Of a stretch of DNA of 7,431 nucleotides, positions 6,676 to 7,431 are shown in pieces (position 1 is the stretch's first letter; each line of letters opens with the position of its first letter). This stretch comes from Halobacteriales archaeon (lineage in GTDB: Archaea; Halobacteriota; Halobacteria; Halorutilales; JAHENH01). The DNA is taken from the NCBI GenBank assembly GCA_018609935.1, contig JAHENH010000130.1, positions 1 to 7,431 on the forward strand, in the 5' to 3' direction. Under the pieces are notes generated by a model. The model was given only the letters and a program-made list of their open reading frames with translations, ran no database searches and was not told where the DNA came from. The translations under genes were made by a program, and so were the position numbers.

Positions 6676-7431
6676 ATAGAGGTTTATCGGACAGCAATCA
6701 TAAAACTAGATATTTCTAAACAACAATATAAGACAGCCTAAAAAACCATAGAATCTTTTTAAAATGCTTGTCAGAAATATGTTGATTATGCTTGGTATAA
6801 CCGAGATGAAAACAACAACATTAATACACAGAAGACGTGGTTTCAGGAAAACGTCTATGAAAAAATAAAAGAAGAAACAGAGTTAAACACTGGTTTGATA
6901 CAAAAGGCACGGATTATGGAAATAGATGCTCTGGAAAGGAGTTATTTCAAAATGTAGGGAAGGAAAAAAGCATGTAAACTACACTCTTATATCTAAATTT
7001 ATAGCCTATGATAACAAGACAGTAACATATACTTAGGAGAGGTGTTCTCTTCCTACAATAGACGGTAGGATAAAAGTTGATTTCATACTTCCAGAAGATC
7101 AGGATAGTCCACAGGCAAAGTATTTTCTGATACATGAGGAAATGAAGAAGCCACTTTACACTATTGAAATGTAGAATACTATCTATACATATCTGTTTTT
7201 AAAGAGTTGGATAGAGATGAAAGTAATAGTAAATGTCAAGGTTCTAGGGACACTGTAGTTTTTGGTGTTGATTTAAATGTAACAGGACACTTTGCTGCTT
7301 TGTCTACTGGTTTGTTTTTAGGATCAGCAGGCTACATAAACATTATTTGTAATGAGTATGAGGAAAAGTGTGGTAAGTTATAATAAGAAGGTTGTGGTCT
7401 GGATATTTGATTAAACTGGGTTGGAGATCGG
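6676..7431 (+). pseudogene. tnpB: Decayed TnpB (IS1341/IS605 type), runs off the right edge
   Basis: The protein can be read only by joining frames. Frame 1 from 6676 (ATA where ATG is expected): EVYRTAIIKLDISKQQYKTA, then YVDYAWYNRDE and EKIKEETELNTGLIQKAR. Frame 2 from about 6995: KFIAYDNKTVTYT, then LPTIDGRIKVDFILPEDQD. Back to frame 1 from about 7150: VEYYLYISVFKELDRDE, then VVFGVDLNVTGHFAALSTG, where the Asp (7270-7272) is the first RuvC catalytic residue. Stops interrupt it at 6739, 6760, 6955, 7034, 7165, 7381, 7384 and 7408. Order and motifs match haloarchaeal-type TnpB, an RNA-guided nuclease of about 400 residues that helps IS605-type elements persist. The rest of RuvC and the zinc finger would lie beyond the edge. 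A GGAAGGG precedes the expected start. It points away from the tnpA relic; the 500 bp and the zinc-ribbon gene between them suggest separate elements or one heavily rearranged element. Confidence 0.85.

Noticed and set aside
6557..6677. 40-codon open frame on the minus strand starting MSLPLIIDD
   Set aside because: It overlaps the expected start of the TnpB relic, has no recognisable motif, and is short enough to arise by chance.
6947..7135. Minus-strand open frame of 62 codons
   Set aside because: It is antisense to the TnpB relic, which explains this DNA better.

Overview
The window looks like a piece of an AT-rich archaeal chromosome. Support comes from TATA-like boxes about 25 nt upstream of starts, an almost complete lack of Shine-Dalgarno sites, and transposon relics of the kind common in haloarchaea and their relatives. 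The proteins are acidic: the first 200 residues of the nuclease hold about 41 Asp/Glu against 21 Lys/Arg, which suits a salt-in halophile. My best guess is a low-GC halophilic euryarchaeon (Methanonatronarchaeia-like or similar), but this is an inference and no marker gene settles it.

Layout. (1) 1-756: a small ribbon-helix-helix-like gene on + converges on a small gene of unknown function on -, with T-runs serving both strands between them. (2) 943-2152: a broken APC-family amino-acid permease on +, with two frameshifts, one in-frame stop and a damaged substrate-binding motif. (3) 2191-5843: the only large intact unit, a two-gene operon on - made of a DEDD-type 3'-5' exonuclease with a helix-hairpin-helix segment, then, 2 bp later, a DEAH-box helicase with a C-terminal DUF1998 cysteine cluster. 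This pair corresponds to Bacillus MrfB/MrfA (YprB/YprA), a nucleotide-excision-type repair system. (4) 5890-6240: the decayed N-terminal half of an IS200/IS605 Y1 transposase (tnpA) on -, ending just upstream of the nuclease start, with a palindrome cluster on its other side. (5) 6324-6473: an intact 49-residue zinc-ribbon protein on -. (6) 6676 to the right edge: a decayed TnpB (IS1341/IS605 type) on +, cut by the window.

How the parts relate. The helicase and nuclease probably act together: the helicase opens or translocates on damaged DNA and the nuclease trims a strand. The rest is scar tissue, one dead transporter and two dead transposon genes. Every open gene longer than 100 codons lies on the minus strand, and so does the zinc-ribbon gene. 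The zinc-ribbon microprotein between the two transposon relics and the nuclease operon whose 5' flank is transposon-derived are the points most worth following up. I saw no CRISPR array, tRNA or rRNA.
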